Below are positions 1 through 9,587 of a stretch of DNA of 64,000 bases, piece by piece (the first letter of the stretch is position 1; each line of letters opens with the position of its first letter). The notes below the pieces were generated by a model, which saw nothing but the letters and a program-made list of their open reading frames with translations, was not told the DNA's origin and searched no databases. The stretch comes from Rhodobacterales bacterium (lineage in GTDB: Bacteria > Pseudomonadota > Alphaproteobacteria > Rhodobacterales > Rhodobacteraceae): NCBI GenBank assembly GCA_002748285.1, contig PDSA01000027.1:55284-119283 (forward strand). The letters run 5' to 3'. Made by a program: the position numbers and the translations under genes.

Positions 1-1
1 G

Positions 2-502
2 GTCTTTGCCTTTGGTGCGTTGATCAACAAACTGTCTGCCGCCGGCGCCCAGCTGTTCTTTTATGTGTTCTCGGCCGTGATGGGTGTTTCCATCAGCTAT
101 ATCTTCATGGTCTTTACCAGTTTCTCGATTGCTCAGGTGTTCCTGATCACCTCAATCGCTTTCGCCGGCCTGTCGCTCTATGGTTACACCACCAAAAAAG
201 ACATCTCGGGCTGGGGCAGCTTTTTGATCATGGGGGTGATTGGTCTGATCGTGGCGTCGATCGTCAACCTGTTCCTGCAATCGTCCATGGTGATGTTTGC
301 GATTTCGGTCGTCGGGGTGCTTATCTTTGCCGGTCTGACCGCCTATGACACGCAAAAGATCAAGAACGACTATCTGGCCCACGCCCATTACGGAGATACC
401 GAATGGCTGGGCAAAGCTGCCATCATGGGCGCGCTGAGCCTGTATCTGGATTTCATCAACATGTTCATGATGATGCTGAACCTGCTGGGCAACCGCGAGT
501 GA
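2..502 (+). CDS. Bax inhibitor-1 (BI-1/YccA) family membrane protein, 5' partial
   Basis: The reading frame is open from the window edge (base 2) to a TGA at 500-502, so the gene begins upstream. About 166 residues are visible and almost all are hydrophobic, forming five to six membrane helices. The C-terminal part has the family's last-helix pattern, with 'GLTAYDTQKIK' followed by an acidic/charged loop and a final helix ending in 'LLGNRE'. BI-1/YccA proteins are inner-membrane proteins; in E. coli YccA modulates FtsH, and other members conduct calcium. The role here is inferred from family only. A strong terminator follows 28 bases downstream, so this is the last gene of its unit. Confidence 0.88.
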   Translation, partial: VFAFGALINKLSAAGAQLFFYVFSAVMGVSISYIFMVFTSFSIAQVFLITSIAFAGLSLYGYTTKKDISGWGSFLIMGVIGLIVASIVNLFLQSSMVMFAISVVGVLIFAGLTAYDTQKIKNDYLAHAHYGDTEWLGKAAIMGALSLYLDFINMFMMMLNLLGNRE

Positions 503-530
503 TCTGAAGCGCTACAGAACTAATTATCAG

Positions 531-561
531 GGTCGCTCGGGAAATCGGGCGGCCTTTTTTT
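531..561 (+). terminator. Rho-independent terminator after the BI-1 gene
   Basis: A nine-base-pair stem (GGTCGCTCG with CGGGCGGCC, including two G-T pairs) closes a six-base loop and is followed directly by seven T residues. It begins 28 bases after the stop codon of the BI-1 family gene on the same strand. Confidence 0.85.
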
Positions 562-824
562 GGCTATAGGTTGAGAGTCTATTCTTGCCGGCCTTTCATT
601 CGGGGCCGGGTCAGGCAATTGGCGCAGCAACGCGGTTTTCATCGGCAAGGATGGTGAAGAGCTGACATTTGCGCGAGCTTCTGACCAGTTTTGCGCAGCT
701 ATCGCTTTCCCTATGGCCAAACGGCAATCATGATTGTGCCTTTTGGCTATCAGTCTTTGGTTTTACGCTGGTGTTTGGTGGATTTTGGGATCGAAATCCA
801 CTCCCGCTTCGCTATACTCGCAAA
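562..824. other. Intergenic stretch with no supported gene
   Basis: This interval separates the BI-1 gene from the leftward esterase. Short open frames exist on both strands but none has a convincing ribosome site or family-like sequence. I see no RNA gene or clear promoter in it. Confidence 0.5.
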
Positions 825-1751
825 TCAGCGCGATACGCCGCTCTCTTCAAAATGGCGGGCAATAAACTGCGCTGTCGCACGCAGCGCCTGCCGGGCTTCG
901 GGCAGCCAGCCATCGAAAATGTGCCAGATATGGGGCAGGTCTGGCCAGACCTCATGCTCGACACGTGCTCCTTGTGCCCGTAAATGCTCGGCCAGACGCA
1001 GCGTGTCATCACGCAGGATTTCCGTTTCCGAGACCTGCAAAAACACTGGCGGGCAATCAGGGTATTGCGCCAAGAGCGGCGAGACATCCGGGCGGCTGGG
1101 ATCGGCATCCCCCAGATACATGCCGCGCAATTCCTCAATGCGGGAAACCGGCAGCAACGGATCACGCTGGGCATTTTCCCGCAAAGACGCCCCGGTCAGC
1201 GTTAAATCCGTCCAGGGCGAAAACGCAAATGCAGCACGCGGGGGGTGGCCTTGGGCGCATAAATCCGCCAGCAGGGCAAAGACCAGATTGCCACCGGCGC
1301 TGTCGCCGCCAATCACGATATCCCGCGGGTCATAGCCGCGCTCCAGCAGAGCCTGATAGGCGGTTTTGACATCGTTTAACGCATCCGGGAAATGGTGTTC
1401 GGGAGATCGGCGGTATTGGGGGGCGCACACTCTGAGGCCGCTCAAACGCGACAGTCGGGCCAGCATTTTTTTGTGGGTCCAAGGCCTGCCGACCACAAAG
1501 CCTCCGCCATGAATGTAAAAAATGACCCGGCGGGGATGCACCTGACCGGCGCTGATCCATAAGGCGCGGGTGGTGTGCTGCTGTGCGCTGAGATCATCCG
1601 GCAAATAAAGCGCGAAAGGCGGGGCACGGAACAGCAGCCGCGCCACGCGGGCAAAGCGGCGGCGGCCCTGATTGGCGTCATGGGTGCGCAGCAGCTGACG
1701 GCGAGCAATCTGGCGACAGGCCATATTCAGCAATTTGCGGCGATAGCCCAT
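825..1751 (-). CDS. Alpha/beta hydrolase, hormone-sensitive-lipase type (esterase/lipase)
   Basis: A 308-residue alpha/beta hydrolase of the HSL (family IV) esterases. The oxyanion motif HGGGF lies at residues 81-85 and the nucleophile elbow GDSAGG at 149-154, making Ser151 the nucleophile. An Asp near 248 in 'EILRDD' and a His near 274-277 in 'LPHIWH' complete a plausible triad. The family hydrolyses short acyl esters; the substrate is unknown. There is no signal peptide, so it is probably cytoplasmic. The ATG abuts the TGA of the gshB gene directly upstream, so the two are likely co-transcribed and translationally coupled. Confidence 0.88.
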   Translation of the reverse strand: MGYRRKLLNMACRQIARRQLLRTHDANQGRRRFARVARLLFRAPPFALYLPDDLSAQQHTTRALWISAGQVHPRRVIFYIHGGGFVVGRPWTHKKMLARLSRLSGLRVCAPQYRRSPEHHFPDALNDVKTAYQALLERGYDPRDIVIGGDSAGGNLVFALLADLCAQGHPPRAAFAFSPWTDLTLTGASLRENAQRDPLLPVSRIEELRGMYLGDADPSRPDVSPLLAQYPDCPPVFLQVSETEILRDDTLRLAEHLRAQGARVEHEVWPDLPHIWHIFDGWLPEARQALRATAQFIARHFEESGVSR

Positions 1752-2696
1752 TCAGCCAGCCTTTTTTGCCTCGATCGCCTGCCAGATTTGCGCGGCAATG
1801 TTGCTGCCATCAAAGCGCTCAAGCTCAAGGATTCCAGTGGGCGAGGTCAGGTTGATTTCGGTCAGGTAATCGCCAATCACGTCGATTCCGACGAATATCT
1901 GACCCTTTTCACGCAAGAGCGGACCAATGGCCGCGCAAATTTCCTGATCGCGCGGTGTCAACGCGCATTTTTCCGGTCGCCCGCCCACATGCATGTTCGA
2001 ACGGGTCTCACCCGGGGCTGGCACGCGATTGATCGCTCCGACCGGGGCACCATCCACCAAAAGAATGCGCTTATCCCCGTTGGACACATCCGGCAGAAAT
2101 TGCTGCGCGATCAGGGGCTCGCGATTCAGGCCGGAAAACAACTCGTGCAGCGAGGCCAGATTGCGGTCATTTTCATCCAACCGGAACACCCCTGCCCCGC
2201 CATTGCCGTAAAGCGGTTTGATGATGATGTCGCCATAGTGGTCTTTAAACTGTTTCAGGCTGTTCAGATCACGGGCGATCATGGTCGGCGGGGTCAGATC
2301 GGGAAATTGCAGCACCAGCAGCTTTTCCGGGAAATTGCGCACCCAGAACGGATCATTCACGACCAGAGTTTTCGGGTGAATCATATCCAGCAAATGGGTG
2401 GTGGTGATATAGCCCATGTCAAACGGAGGATCCTGACGCAGCCAGACCACATCCCAATCGGCCAGATCAATATCTTGCTGTTCACCCAAGGAAAAATGAT
2501 TGCCCTTCTGGCGTTGCACCTGCAACGGCCAGCCCCGCGCCATCACCCGGCCTGCCTGGTACGACAGCTGATCCGGTGTGTAGTAAAACAGCTGATGCCC
2601 ACGGGCCTGCGCCTCTTCGGCAATGCGAAAGCTGCTATCCCCGTCAATGTCAATCGACTCGATCGGGTCCATCTGAATTGCAACCTTTAGTGCCAT
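1752..2696 (-). CDS. gshB: Glutathione synthase
   Basis: This 314-residue protein is the ATP-grasp ligase joining gamma-glutamylcysteine and glycine to make glutathione, and has the family's normal length. The N-terminal '[11 protein letters not shown]' and the following substrate domain are typical of proteobacterial GshB. The ATP-grasp part shows the 'GNGGAGVF' loop, 'PAPGETRSN' and 'HVGG' around the binding site, and the closing metal-binding segment '[13 protein letters not shown]' followed by 'TSPTG'. It sits downstream of rsmI and yraN in the same direction, and upstream of an esterase whose start touches its stop. Cytoplasmic. Confidence 0.96.
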   Translation of the reverse strand: MALKVAIQMDPIESIDIDGDSSFRIAEEAQARGHQLFYYTPDQLSYQAGRVMARGWPLQVQRQKGNHFSLGEQQDIDLADWDVVWLRQDPPFDMGYITTTHLLDMIHPKTLVVNDPFWVRNFPEKLLVLQFPDLTPPTMIARDLNSLKQFKDHYGDIIIKPLYGNGGAGVFRLDENDRNLASLHELFSGLNREPLIAQQFLPDVSNGDKRILLVDGAPVGAINRVPAPGETRSNMHVGGRPEKCALTPRDQEICAAIGPLLREKGQIFVGIDVIGDYLTEINLTSPTGILELERFDGSNIAAQIWQAIEAKKAG

Positions 2697-2771
2697 ATCC
2701 GTTCCTCATCTGTTGCTGATCCTTACATGACCCAGACCGCGCTCAGGTGCAATGGTTATGGCCCACAATCC

Positions 2772-3119
2772 TCAGAATGCCGCCTCAATCACCTGGACCT
2801 CTCCCATCTCGTTGACCAGCGCCACATCAAAGCGCACATCGGTATTCTGACCATTGGGTTCCCCCGCCAAAAACTCGGACGCTGCCGTATAAATCCGCTG
2901 CATCTGACGGTGCGTCACCCGCTGGGCGGCGCGGGCAAAGCTTTTGCTTTTCTTGACCTCGACAAAAACCAGCCCATCCCCATCGCGGGTGATCAGATCG
3001 ATTTCACCACCTTGCCCCCGCCAACGACGCCGCGCGATCCGGTGACCGGCGCGGGCATAATGACGCGCAACCGATTGTTCCGCCGCCACACCCGCATGAT
3101 ACGAAACCAAACCTGTCAT
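2772..3119 (-). CDS. YraN family protein (UPF0102), endonuclease-like fold
   Basis: A 115-residue protein matching UPF0102/YraN in length and motif order: 'HYARAGHRI' early, then 'GGEIDLI' and 'FVEVK', the Asp and Glu-x-Lys of a PD-(D/E)XK-like core. The family resembles Holliday-junction resolvases but has no settled biochemical role. Its ATG overlaps the stop of rsmI by four bases; rsmI–yraN adjacency is common in proteobacteria. The gap of 75 bases before gshB shows no clear terminator, so gshB may share the transcript. Confidence 0.9.
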   Translation of the reverse strand: MTGLVSYHAGVAAEQSVARHYARAGHRIARRRWRGQGGEIDLITRDGDGLVFVEVKKSKSFARAAQRVTHRQMQRIYTAASEFLAGEPNGQNTDVRFDVALVNEMGEVQVIEAAF

Positions 3120-3982
3120 TTTTCATCCCTCTGCATGTCCAAAGCCGCCTGATATACCTTGCGCCGGGGCACCCCCAGCGCCTGAGACACCGCCGTGGCC
3201 GCATCCTTGATCCGCATGGTTTTCAGAGCTTCCTGCAAAGCCTGTTCGACCGATTGCCCCGACACCGCTGCCGCGTGCGGGCGGTCAACCAGAACCACGA
3301 TTTCCCCCTTTACCGAGCGTTGGGAAAATGCCGTTTCCAGTTCCTGCAAGGTGCCACGCGTCACTTCTTCAAACCGTTTCGTCAATTCACGACAGACCAC
3401 CGCCTGCCGCTCTGGTCCCAAGCATTGCACCAAATCCTTTAACATTCCCTGAATGCGTTTGGGTGATTCGTAAAAAACCAGCGTTCCGGGCACTTCGGCA
3501 AAGCCTCCCAGGAATTTTTGCCGCGCCCCGGTGGCATTGGGCGCAAACCCGGCAAAGAAAAACCGATCCGTTGGCAACCCTGACACCATCAGCGCCGCGA
3601 TCACCGCTGAGGGCCCCGGCGCGCCGATCAGGGGCAAGCCAGCCTCGATCACCGCCCGCCCCAGCCCATAGCCGGGATCGGCCACCAGCGGCGTTCCGGC
3701 CTCAGAAGCGTAAGCCACCGATTTGCCCTGTTTTATAAGCTTCAGCAGCCGAGGTCGGACCTTTTCGCCATTGTGATCGTGATAAGCGATCAGCAGCCTA
3801 TCGCCCAGCGCAATTCCGTGAATATCCAGCAGGCGGCGCAATGTGCGGGTGTCCTCGGCTGCGATCACATCCGCTGAAGCCAGAATATCCAGCCCCCGCA
3901 AGGTAATGTCACGCGCCGCCCCAATCGGAGTGGCCACGAAATACAAACCCGCAACAAGTTGCCTCTTTTCAAAATTCACCAC
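3116..3982 (-). CDS. rsmI: 16S rRNA (cytidine(1402)-2'-O)-methyltransferase
   Basis: RsmI methylates the 2'-OH of C1402 in 16S rRNA using SAM. Tetrapyrrole-methylase-fold hallmarks are present: 'VATPIG' then 'DITLRG', 'AAEDTRTLRRLL', 'SEAGTPLVADPG' and 'APGPSA'. The frame is open further upstream to 4057, but family alignment favours starting at 'MNFEKRQL', where tandem GTG codons (3982 and 3979) follow an AAGGG-type ribosome site. With this start the gene diverges cleanly from the lipoprotein gene on the other strand. Overlaps yraN by four bases. Confidence 0.93.
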   Translation of the reverse strand: MVNFEKRQLVAGLYFVATPIGAARDITLRGLDILASADVIAAEDTRTLRRLLDIHGIALGDRLLIAYHDHNGEKVRPRLLKLIKQGKSVAYASEAGTPLVADPGYGLGRAVIEAGLPLIGAPGPSAVIAALMVSGLPTDRFFFAGFAPNATGARQKFLGGFAEVPGTLVFYESPKRIQGMLKDLVQCLGPERQAVVCRELTKRFEEVTRGTLQELETAFSQRSVKGEIVVLVDRPHAAAVSGQSVEQALQEALKTMRIKDAATAVSQALGVPRRKVYQAALDMQRDEK

Positions 3983-4075
3983 TTTCCGGCCCTTCACAGC
4001 GTTTACTATTTTTCTGCAACCCCTTAGGCTTGTCTCATCTTGAAGCGTTATGTGCAAGGAAGCGGGGATCAGCCT

Positions 4076-5248
4076 ATGTTTTCATTTTTCAGTAAACCAA
4101 AGAAAATTGTCAGCCAATGTGTTGCCGTATTTGCCATTCTCTGGCTGGCCGCCTGTCAGCCCGTCAGCACCGGTGGAGGCCCGTCGATTAACACCAAGGC
4201 TCCGGTTCCGGTGGCGCTGTTGGTTCCCGGGGGCTCGGCCAAGGCCAGTGACAACATGATCGCCAAGAACCTTGAAAACGCCGCCCGTCTGGCGATTTCC
4301 GATCTGCATGGGGTCAAGATCGACCTGAAGGTTTACAACACCGCTGGCAACCCTGCGCAGGCTGCACAGGTTGCCACCGCGGCTGTGAATGATGGGGCCA
4401 AGATCATCATCGGCCCACTCTATGCCGAAGCCGCCAATGCTGTTGGTGTCGCCGTGGCCAAGCGTAATGTCAATGTGCTGGCCTTTTCCAACAATACCGC
4501 CATTGCCGGGCGCAATGTGTTCGTGCTGGGCCATACCTTCCAGAACACCGCGAACCGTCTGGTCGGCTATGCCAAACGCAAAGGGCTGGGCCGGATCATG
4601 GTGGTTCATGCCAAAAACCCCGCCGGTATTGCCGGCAAAGAGGCCGTGCTGCAAGCCATTTCCGCAAAGGGGGCGGTGTATTCGGGCGTTGGCTCTTATG
4701 AATTTTCGCAAAATGGCATCACCGCCGCTGTGCCGAATATTGCCCGCAGCATCCGCAACACCGGGTCGCAATCGGTGTTTTTCACCGCTGACACCGCCGG
4801 CGCACTACCGATGCTGACGCAAATGCTGCCCGATCAGGGTGTCAGCCCCAGCACCACCAAATTCATTGGCCTGACCCGCTGGGACATCCCTCCGGCCACT
4901 CTGGCGCTGCCTGGCGTGCAGGGCGGCTGGTATGCGGTGCCACATCCGGGGATGACCACCAAGTTTAACGCCCGCTATAGCGCGGCCTATGGCACCCCGC
5001 CGCACCCGACTGCGAGCTTGGCCTATGACGGGATCGCCGCGATTGGTGCCTTGGTGAAAGCCGGCAAGCCCAATGCGCTGGCGGTGTCCGGCCTGACCCA
5101 GGGCGGCGGGTTCGTCGGCGCGAACGGTATTTTCCGTCTGCTTGCCAACGGCACCAACCAGCGCGGGCTGGCCGTGGTCGAGATCCGCAACAGACAGCCG
5201 GTGATCATTGATCCCGCCCCCAGCAGCTTTGGCGGGGCGGGGTCGTAA
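4076..5248 (+). CDS. Penicillin-binding protein activator, LpoA-like lipoprotein
   Basis: A 390-residue lipoprotein with a periplasmic-binding-protein type I fold (Peripla_BP_6/LpoA-like). Starting at the ATG at 4076, preceded by AAGGAAGCGG, gives a type II signal peptide with lipobox LAAC and Cys27 as the lipidated residue; the in-frame TTG at 4040 would add a useless leader. The mature part begins 'VPVALLVPGG', and 'IIIGPLYAEAANAV' is typical of the fold. Alphaproteobacterial members face rsmI and are annotated as penicillin-binding protein activators by similarity to LpoA, which stimulates PBP1a. The partner here is inferred. Confidence 0.88.
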   Translation: MFSFFSKPKKIVSQCVAVFAILWLAACQPVSTGGGPSINTKAPVPVALLVPGGSAKASDNMIAKNLENAARLAISDLHGVKIDLKVYNTAGNPAQAAQVATAAVNDGAKIIIGPLYAEAANAVGVAVAKRNVNVLAFSNNTAIAGRNVFVLGHTFQNTANRLVGYAKRKGLGRIMVVHAKNPAGIAGKEAVLQAISAKGAVYSGVGSYEFSQNGITAAVPNIARSIRNTGSQSVFFTADTAGALPMLTQMLPDQGVSPSTTKFIGLTRWDIPPATLALPGVQGGWYAVPHPGMTTKFNARYSAAYGTPPHPTASLAYDGIAAIGALVKAGKPNALAVSGLTQGGGFVGANGIFRLLANGTNQRGLAVVEIRNRQPVIIDPAPSSFGGAGS

Positions 5249-5257
5249 GCGATCAGG

Positions 5258-8029
5258 ATGCAGATCAACCAGAAACTCTATGCGCCTGACAGTCTGATCT
5301 GTCCGGCGCATCGGATCTTTGACACCGATGCCGCCGCAGCTGCCCTCAAGACGGCTGCCGCCGCCGGTGATCAGCGCCAGATCCGTATGGCAACGGTTGA
5401 CTATCTGCGACAGGCCCGCAGCAGCGGCAATCAGGCGATTGAGCACGCCTTTGCCCAGCACCCCTTCGCCGCCGATCTGGTGCGCCGTTCTTATGCCTAT
5501 CTGGCCGATTGTCTGGTGCAGAGCGCCTTTGACGTTGCCAGCACCCACCTGCATCCGGGCGCGAACACGACAGATGACGAACGTCTGAGCATTCTGGCGG
5601 TCGGGGGTTCGGGCCGGGCCGAAATGGCGCCGCATTCCGATATCGACCTGCTGTTTCTAACCCCCGACAAGCTGACCCCCGGAACCGAGAGCATCATTGA
5701 ATACATGCTCTATATTCTGTGGGATCTGCGCCTGAAGCTCGGCCATGCCAGCCGCACCATCGCCGATTGCATCCGGCTGGGGCGCGAAGATTTCACCATC
5801 CGCACCGCTTTGCTGGAGGAACGCTATCTGTGCGGTGACCCGGCGCTGGCGGATGACCTGAAACAAACCCTGACCGAGCAGCTGTTTCGCGGCACCGCGC
5901 CGGAATTCATCGAAGCCAAACTGGCCGAGCGCGACCTGCGCCACATCAAACAGGGCGGCCAGCGCTATATGGTCGAGCCCAATGTCAAAGAGGGCAAAGG
6001 CGGTTTGCGGGATCTGCAATCGCTGTTCTGGATCGCCAAATATGTGCATCAGGTCGATGATGTGGGCGAACTGGTCGGGCTGGGGCTGTTTCGTCAGGAT
6101 GAATATGACCGCTTTGCAAAGGCGGAAAATTTCCTCTGGGCCAGCCGCTGCCATTTGCATCTGATTGCCGGGCGGGCTCAAGAACAGCTGACCTTTGATA
6201 TGCAGGTCGAGGTGGCAAAGCGCATGGGGTATAAATCCCATGGCGGCCGGCGCTCGGTCGAGCATTTCATGCAAGATTATTTCCGCCACGCCACCCATGT
6301 CGGCGATCTGACTCGCATTCTGCTGACCGCGCTCGAGGCCCAGCACGTCAAACAGCAACCCCGCCTGAAACGGCCATTCCGGGGCCGCAAAAAGACCCGG
6401 GCCAATTATAAGATCGAGCAAAACCGCCTGAACATCGCCGATGAGGCGGCATTTTTGCAGGATAAGCTGAACATCCTGCGTCTGTTCGAAGAGGCTTTGC
6501 GCACCGAAATCCTGATCCACCCAGACGCGATGCGGCTGGTGACTCAGAACCTTCATCTGATCGACGATGAGATGCGCCATGACAAGGAAGCGCGGCGGAT
6601 TTTTCTGGACCTGCTGCTAAAACACGGCAACCCCGAACGCGCCCTACGCCGGATGAACGAGCTGGGTGTGCTGGCCGCCTTTATCCCCGAATTTGCCCCG
6701 ATCGTGGCGATGATGCAGTTCAATATGTATCACCATTATACGGTGGACGAACATACGATTCAGTGTATCTCGACTCTGGCGCAGATCGAACGCGGCGAGC
6801 TGACTGAAGAGCTGCCGATTTCCTCCGAGCTGATCCGAACCGGCGTCAATCGCAAGGTGCTGTATGTGGCACTGTTTCTGCATGACATCGGCAAAGGCCG
6901 GGACGAGGATCACTCGATCCTGGGGGCGCGTATTGCCCGCAAGGTGGCCCCGCGGCTGGGGCTGAAACCGGCGCAATGCGAAACCGTGGAATGGCTGGTG
7001 CGCAACCATTTGCGCATGTCCGATGTGGCGCAGAAACGCGACATTTCCGACCCGGCCACGGTGCGCGGCTTTGCCAAGGCGGTGAAAACCGTTGAGCGGC
7101 TCGAATTGCTGACCCTACTGACCATTTGCGACATTCGCGGTGTCGGGCCCGAGACATGGAACAACTGGAAAGCCATGTTGATGCGCAACCTCTATAACGA
7201 CACCCGGCAGGCGCTGGAAAATGGTCTGGAAGATTTCAACCGCACCAACCGCCGGATCGAAGCGCAAAAAGCCCTGCGGGCCGCGCTGCCTGATTGGAGC
7301 AAAAAGGATCTGCAAACCGAAACCCGCCGCCATAACAGCGATTACTGGCAAGGGCTGCGCGGCCATGCGCATGTCACTTTTGCCCGCTTGCTCAAAGACC
7401 TGCCCGAGGGCGGCATTGCCATCGACCTGACCCCGTCCGAGGATCGCGACGCTACCCGCGTTTGCTTTGTGCTGTCCGATTATCCGGGGCTGTTTTCACG
7501 CCTGGCCGGAGCGCTGGCGCTGGTCGGGGCCAATGTGGTCGATGCCAACACCTATACCAGCAAGGATGGCTATGCCACGGCGATTTTCTGGATTCAGGAC
7601 AATAACGGCGCCCCATACGAGGGCGACCGTCTGGAGCGTCTGCACGCCACCCTGATGCGCACCCTCAAAGGTAACACCATTGCCGATGATGTCCTGCAAT
7701 CGCGCGACAAGCTGAAAAAACGCGAGCGCGCCTTTCGGGTGCCCACCGCCATCACCTTTGATAATGAGGGCAGCGAGCTTTACACCATCATCGAAGTCGA
7801 CACCCGTGACCGCCCGGCCCTGCTCTATGATCTAACCCGCACGCTGGCCAATGCGGATGTCTCGATCGCCAGCGCGGTGATTGCCACCTATGGCGAACAG
7901 GTTGTGGATACGTTTTACGTCAGGGATATGCAGGGGCAAAAGCTGGAAGATCAGGATTTTCAGCAGGCGCTGAAACAACAGCTGCAACAGTCCATCACCA
8001 CCGGCAGCCTAAGGGCGCGGGCGCAATGA
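5258..8029 (+). CDS. glnD: [Protein-PII] uridylyltransferase / uridylyl-removing enzyme
   Basis: GlnD (923 residues, normal length) adds UMP to PII proteins under nitrogen limitation and removes it when glutamine is high. Domains in order: nucleotidyltransferase near residues 110-135 with 'GGSGRAEM' and 'SDIDLLFL'; a linker; an HD phosphohydrolase domain with 'FLHDIGKG' near 540; and two ACT domains, the first starting near 735 and the second near 840, which sense glutamine. Its ATG is nine bases after the LpoA-like stop and its own stop overlaps the murJ start by four bases, so the three genes look like one unit. Confidence 0.97.
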   Translation: MQINQKLYAPDSLICPAHRIFDTDAAAAALKTAAAAGDQRQIRMATVDYLRQARSSGNQAIEHAFAQHPFAADLVRRSYAYLADCLVQSAFDVASTHLHPGANTTDDERLSILAVGGSGRAEMAPHSDIDLLFLTPDKLTPGTESIIEYMLYILWDLRLKLGHASRTIADCIRLGREDFTIRTALLEERYLCGDPALADDLKQTLTEQLFRGTAPEFIEAKLAERDLRHIKQGGQRYMVEPNVKEGKGGLRDLQSLFWIAKYVHQVDDVGELVGLGLFRQDEYDRFAKAENFLWASRCHLHLIAGRAQEQLTFDMQVEVAKRMGYKSHGGRRSVEHFMQDYFRHATHVGDLTRILLTALEAQHVKQQPRLKRPFRGRKKTRANYKIEQNRLNIADEAAFLQDKLNILRLFEEALRTEILIHPDAMRLVTQNLHLIDDEMRHDKEARRIFLDLLLKHGNPERALRRMNELGVLAAFIPEFAPIVAMMQFNMYHHYTVDEHTIQCISTLAQIERGELTEELPISSELIRTGVNRKVLYVALFLHDIGKGRDEDHSILGARIARKVAPRLGLKPAQCETVEWLVRNHLRMSDVAQKRDISDPATVRGFAKAVKTVERLELLTLLTICDIRGVGPETWNNWKAMLMRNLYNDTRQALENGLEDFNRTNRRIEAQKALRAALPDWSKKDLQTETRRHNSDYWQGLRGHAHVTFARLLKDLPEGGIAIDLTPSEDRDATRVCFVLSDYPGLFSRLAGALALVGANVVDANTYTSKDGYATAIFWIQDNNGAPYEGDRLERLHATLMRTLKGNTIADDVLQSRDKLKKRERAFRVPTAITFDNEGSELYTIIEVDTRDRPALLYDLTRTLANADVSIASAVIATYGEQVVDTFYVRDMQGQKLEDQDFQQALKQQLQQSITTGSLRARAQ

Positions 8030-9570
8030 GCCTGAAAAACAAAATGCTGGGCGGGTTTATGACGGTGGGCTTCTGGACCTTGCTCAGCCGTATTCTGGGC
8101 TTTGCCCGCGATATGATGATCGCCGCCTTTCTGGGCACCGGCCCGGCGGCACAAGCCTTTATCGTGGCGTTTTCGCTGCCCAATATGTTTCGCCGTTTCT
8201 TTGCCGAGGGCGCGTTCAACACCGCCTTTGTGCCGATGTTCACCAAAAAACATCAGGCCGGAGAGGATGCCCATGGTTTTGCCCAGGATGCCTTTAGCGG
8301 GCTGGCAGCAATCCTGATCGGGCTGAGCGTTCTGGCCATGGTGCTGATGCCGTGGCTGGTCTGGGCCATGGCCGCCGGGTTTGTCGGGGATGAGCGCTTT
8401 GATCTGGCCGTCAGCTATGGGCGGATTGCCTTTCCCTATATTCTGTTCATCTCGCTGGCGGCGCTGCTGTCGGGGCTGCTCAATGCGCTGCACCGCTTTA
8501 CCGCCGCCGCCGCCGCGCCGGTGTTGCTGAATGTGATTTTCATCATCGCGCTGGTGCTGGGCCGGGCGCTGGAGGCCGATATCGGGCTGCTGCTGGCCTG
8601 GATGGTGCCGGTGGCCGGGGTTGCACAATTCGCGCTGGTCTGGGTGGCGGCGAAACGAGCGGGCTTTGCGCTGCTGCCACGCCGCCCGGTGTTCACGCCC
8701 GAGCTAAAACGCTTGGCCATCATCGCCGCCCCGGCCGCGCTGGCCGGAGGGGTGGTGCAGATCAACCTGCTGGTCGGCCGTCAGGTGGCCAGCCAGTTTG
8801 AGGGCGCGATTGCCTGGCTCTATAACGCCGACCGGCTCTATCAGCTGCCGCTGGGGGTGGTGGGCATCGCGGTGGGCATTGTGTTGTTGCCGGAACTATC
8901 GCGCCGTTTGCAGGCCGGAGATGGGGCGGGCGGACAGCAAGCCTTTTCCCGAGCCGGAGAAATCTCGCTGGCACTGACCATCCCGGCAGCGGTGGCGCTG
9001 ATCGTGATCCCGATGCCTTTGGTGCAGGTGCTGTTCGAGCGCGGCAAATTCGGCCCCGACGACACCGCCGCCACCGCCGCAGCGGTGCAGATCTATGGCC
9101 TCGGCCTGCCGGCATTTTTGCTGCAAAAAATCTATCAACCGCTGTTTTTCGCCCGTGCCGACACCAAAACCCCATTTTACTATGCGGCGATTTCCATGCT
9201 GATCAATGCCGGCTTTGCCATCGGGCTGGCCCCGGTGATCGGCTATCTGGCCGCCGCCATCGGCACCACTGTGGCCAGCTGGGGAATGGTGATTTTGCTG
9301 TGGCTGGGCAGCCGCAATATGGGCGACGCGGCGCGGTTTGATGCCCGGTTCAAAGCCCGCATCTGGCGCATCCTTGTCGCATCGCTGCTGATGGGGGCCC
9401 TGTTGCTGGGGGCTCAATTGGTGCTGAACCCGATGCTGGCAGCGGGGGCGTGGCGCTATCTGGCGCTGGCGCTGCTGGTCGGGATTGGCATATGCGGCTA
9501 TTTCGGCGCGGGGCAGGTGATCGGAGCCTTCCGGCTGGCCGAGTTCAAATCCAGCCTGCGCCGTTCATAG
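8026..9570 (+). CDS. murJ: Lipid II flippase MurJ
   Basis: A 514-residue polytopic inner-membrane protein of the MOP superfamily (MviN/MurJ) that moves lipid II across the membrane for peptidoglycan synthesis. The N-terminal 'TLLSRILGFARDMMIA', followed by 'FSLPNMFRRFFAEGAF', is diagnostic, and about 14 hydrophobic helices follow. 'RGKFGPDDT' in the middle and 'KIYQPLFFARADTKTP' later match the family. Start ATGA overlaps the glnD stop. The glnD–murJ pairing is conserved in Rhodobacteraceae. It converges with the TIGR02186 gene 17 bases away, with no obvious terminator between them. Confidence 0.97.
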   Translation: MSLKNKMLGGFMTVGFWTLLSRILGFARDMMIAAFLGTGPAAQAFIVAFSLPNMFRRFFAEGAFNTAFVPMFTKKHQAGEDAHGFAQDAFSGLAAILIGLSVLAMVLMPWLVWAMAAGFVGDERFDLAVSYGRIAFPYILFISLAALLSGLLNALHRFTAAAAAPVLLNVIFIIALVLGRALEADIGLLLAWMVPVAGVAQFALVWVAAKRAGFALLPRRPVFTPELKRLAIIAAPAALAGGVVQINLLVGRQVASQFEGAIAWLYNADRLYQLPLGVVGIAVGIVLLPELSRRLQAGDGAGGQQAFSRAGEISLALTIPAAVALIVIPMPLVQVLFERGKFGPDDTAATAAAVQIYGLGLPAFLLQKIYQPLFFARADTKTPFYYAAISMLINAGFAIGLAPVIGYLAAAIGTTVASWGMVILLWLGSRNMGDAARFDARFKARIWRILVASLLMGALLLGAQLVLNPMLAAGAWRYLALALLVGIGICGYFGAGQVIGAFRLAEFKSSLRRS

Positions 9571-9587
9571 CGGACTCTGCAAAACCG

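Noticed and set aside
1575..2690. 371-residue plus-strand frame opposite gshB
   Set aside because: Antisense shadow of glutathione synthase; composition unlike a protein.
2772..4057. Longer rsmI start at 4057 overlapping the lipoprotein gene
   Set aside because: The extra 25 residues lack family similarity, and GTG 3982/3979 has a better ribosome site.
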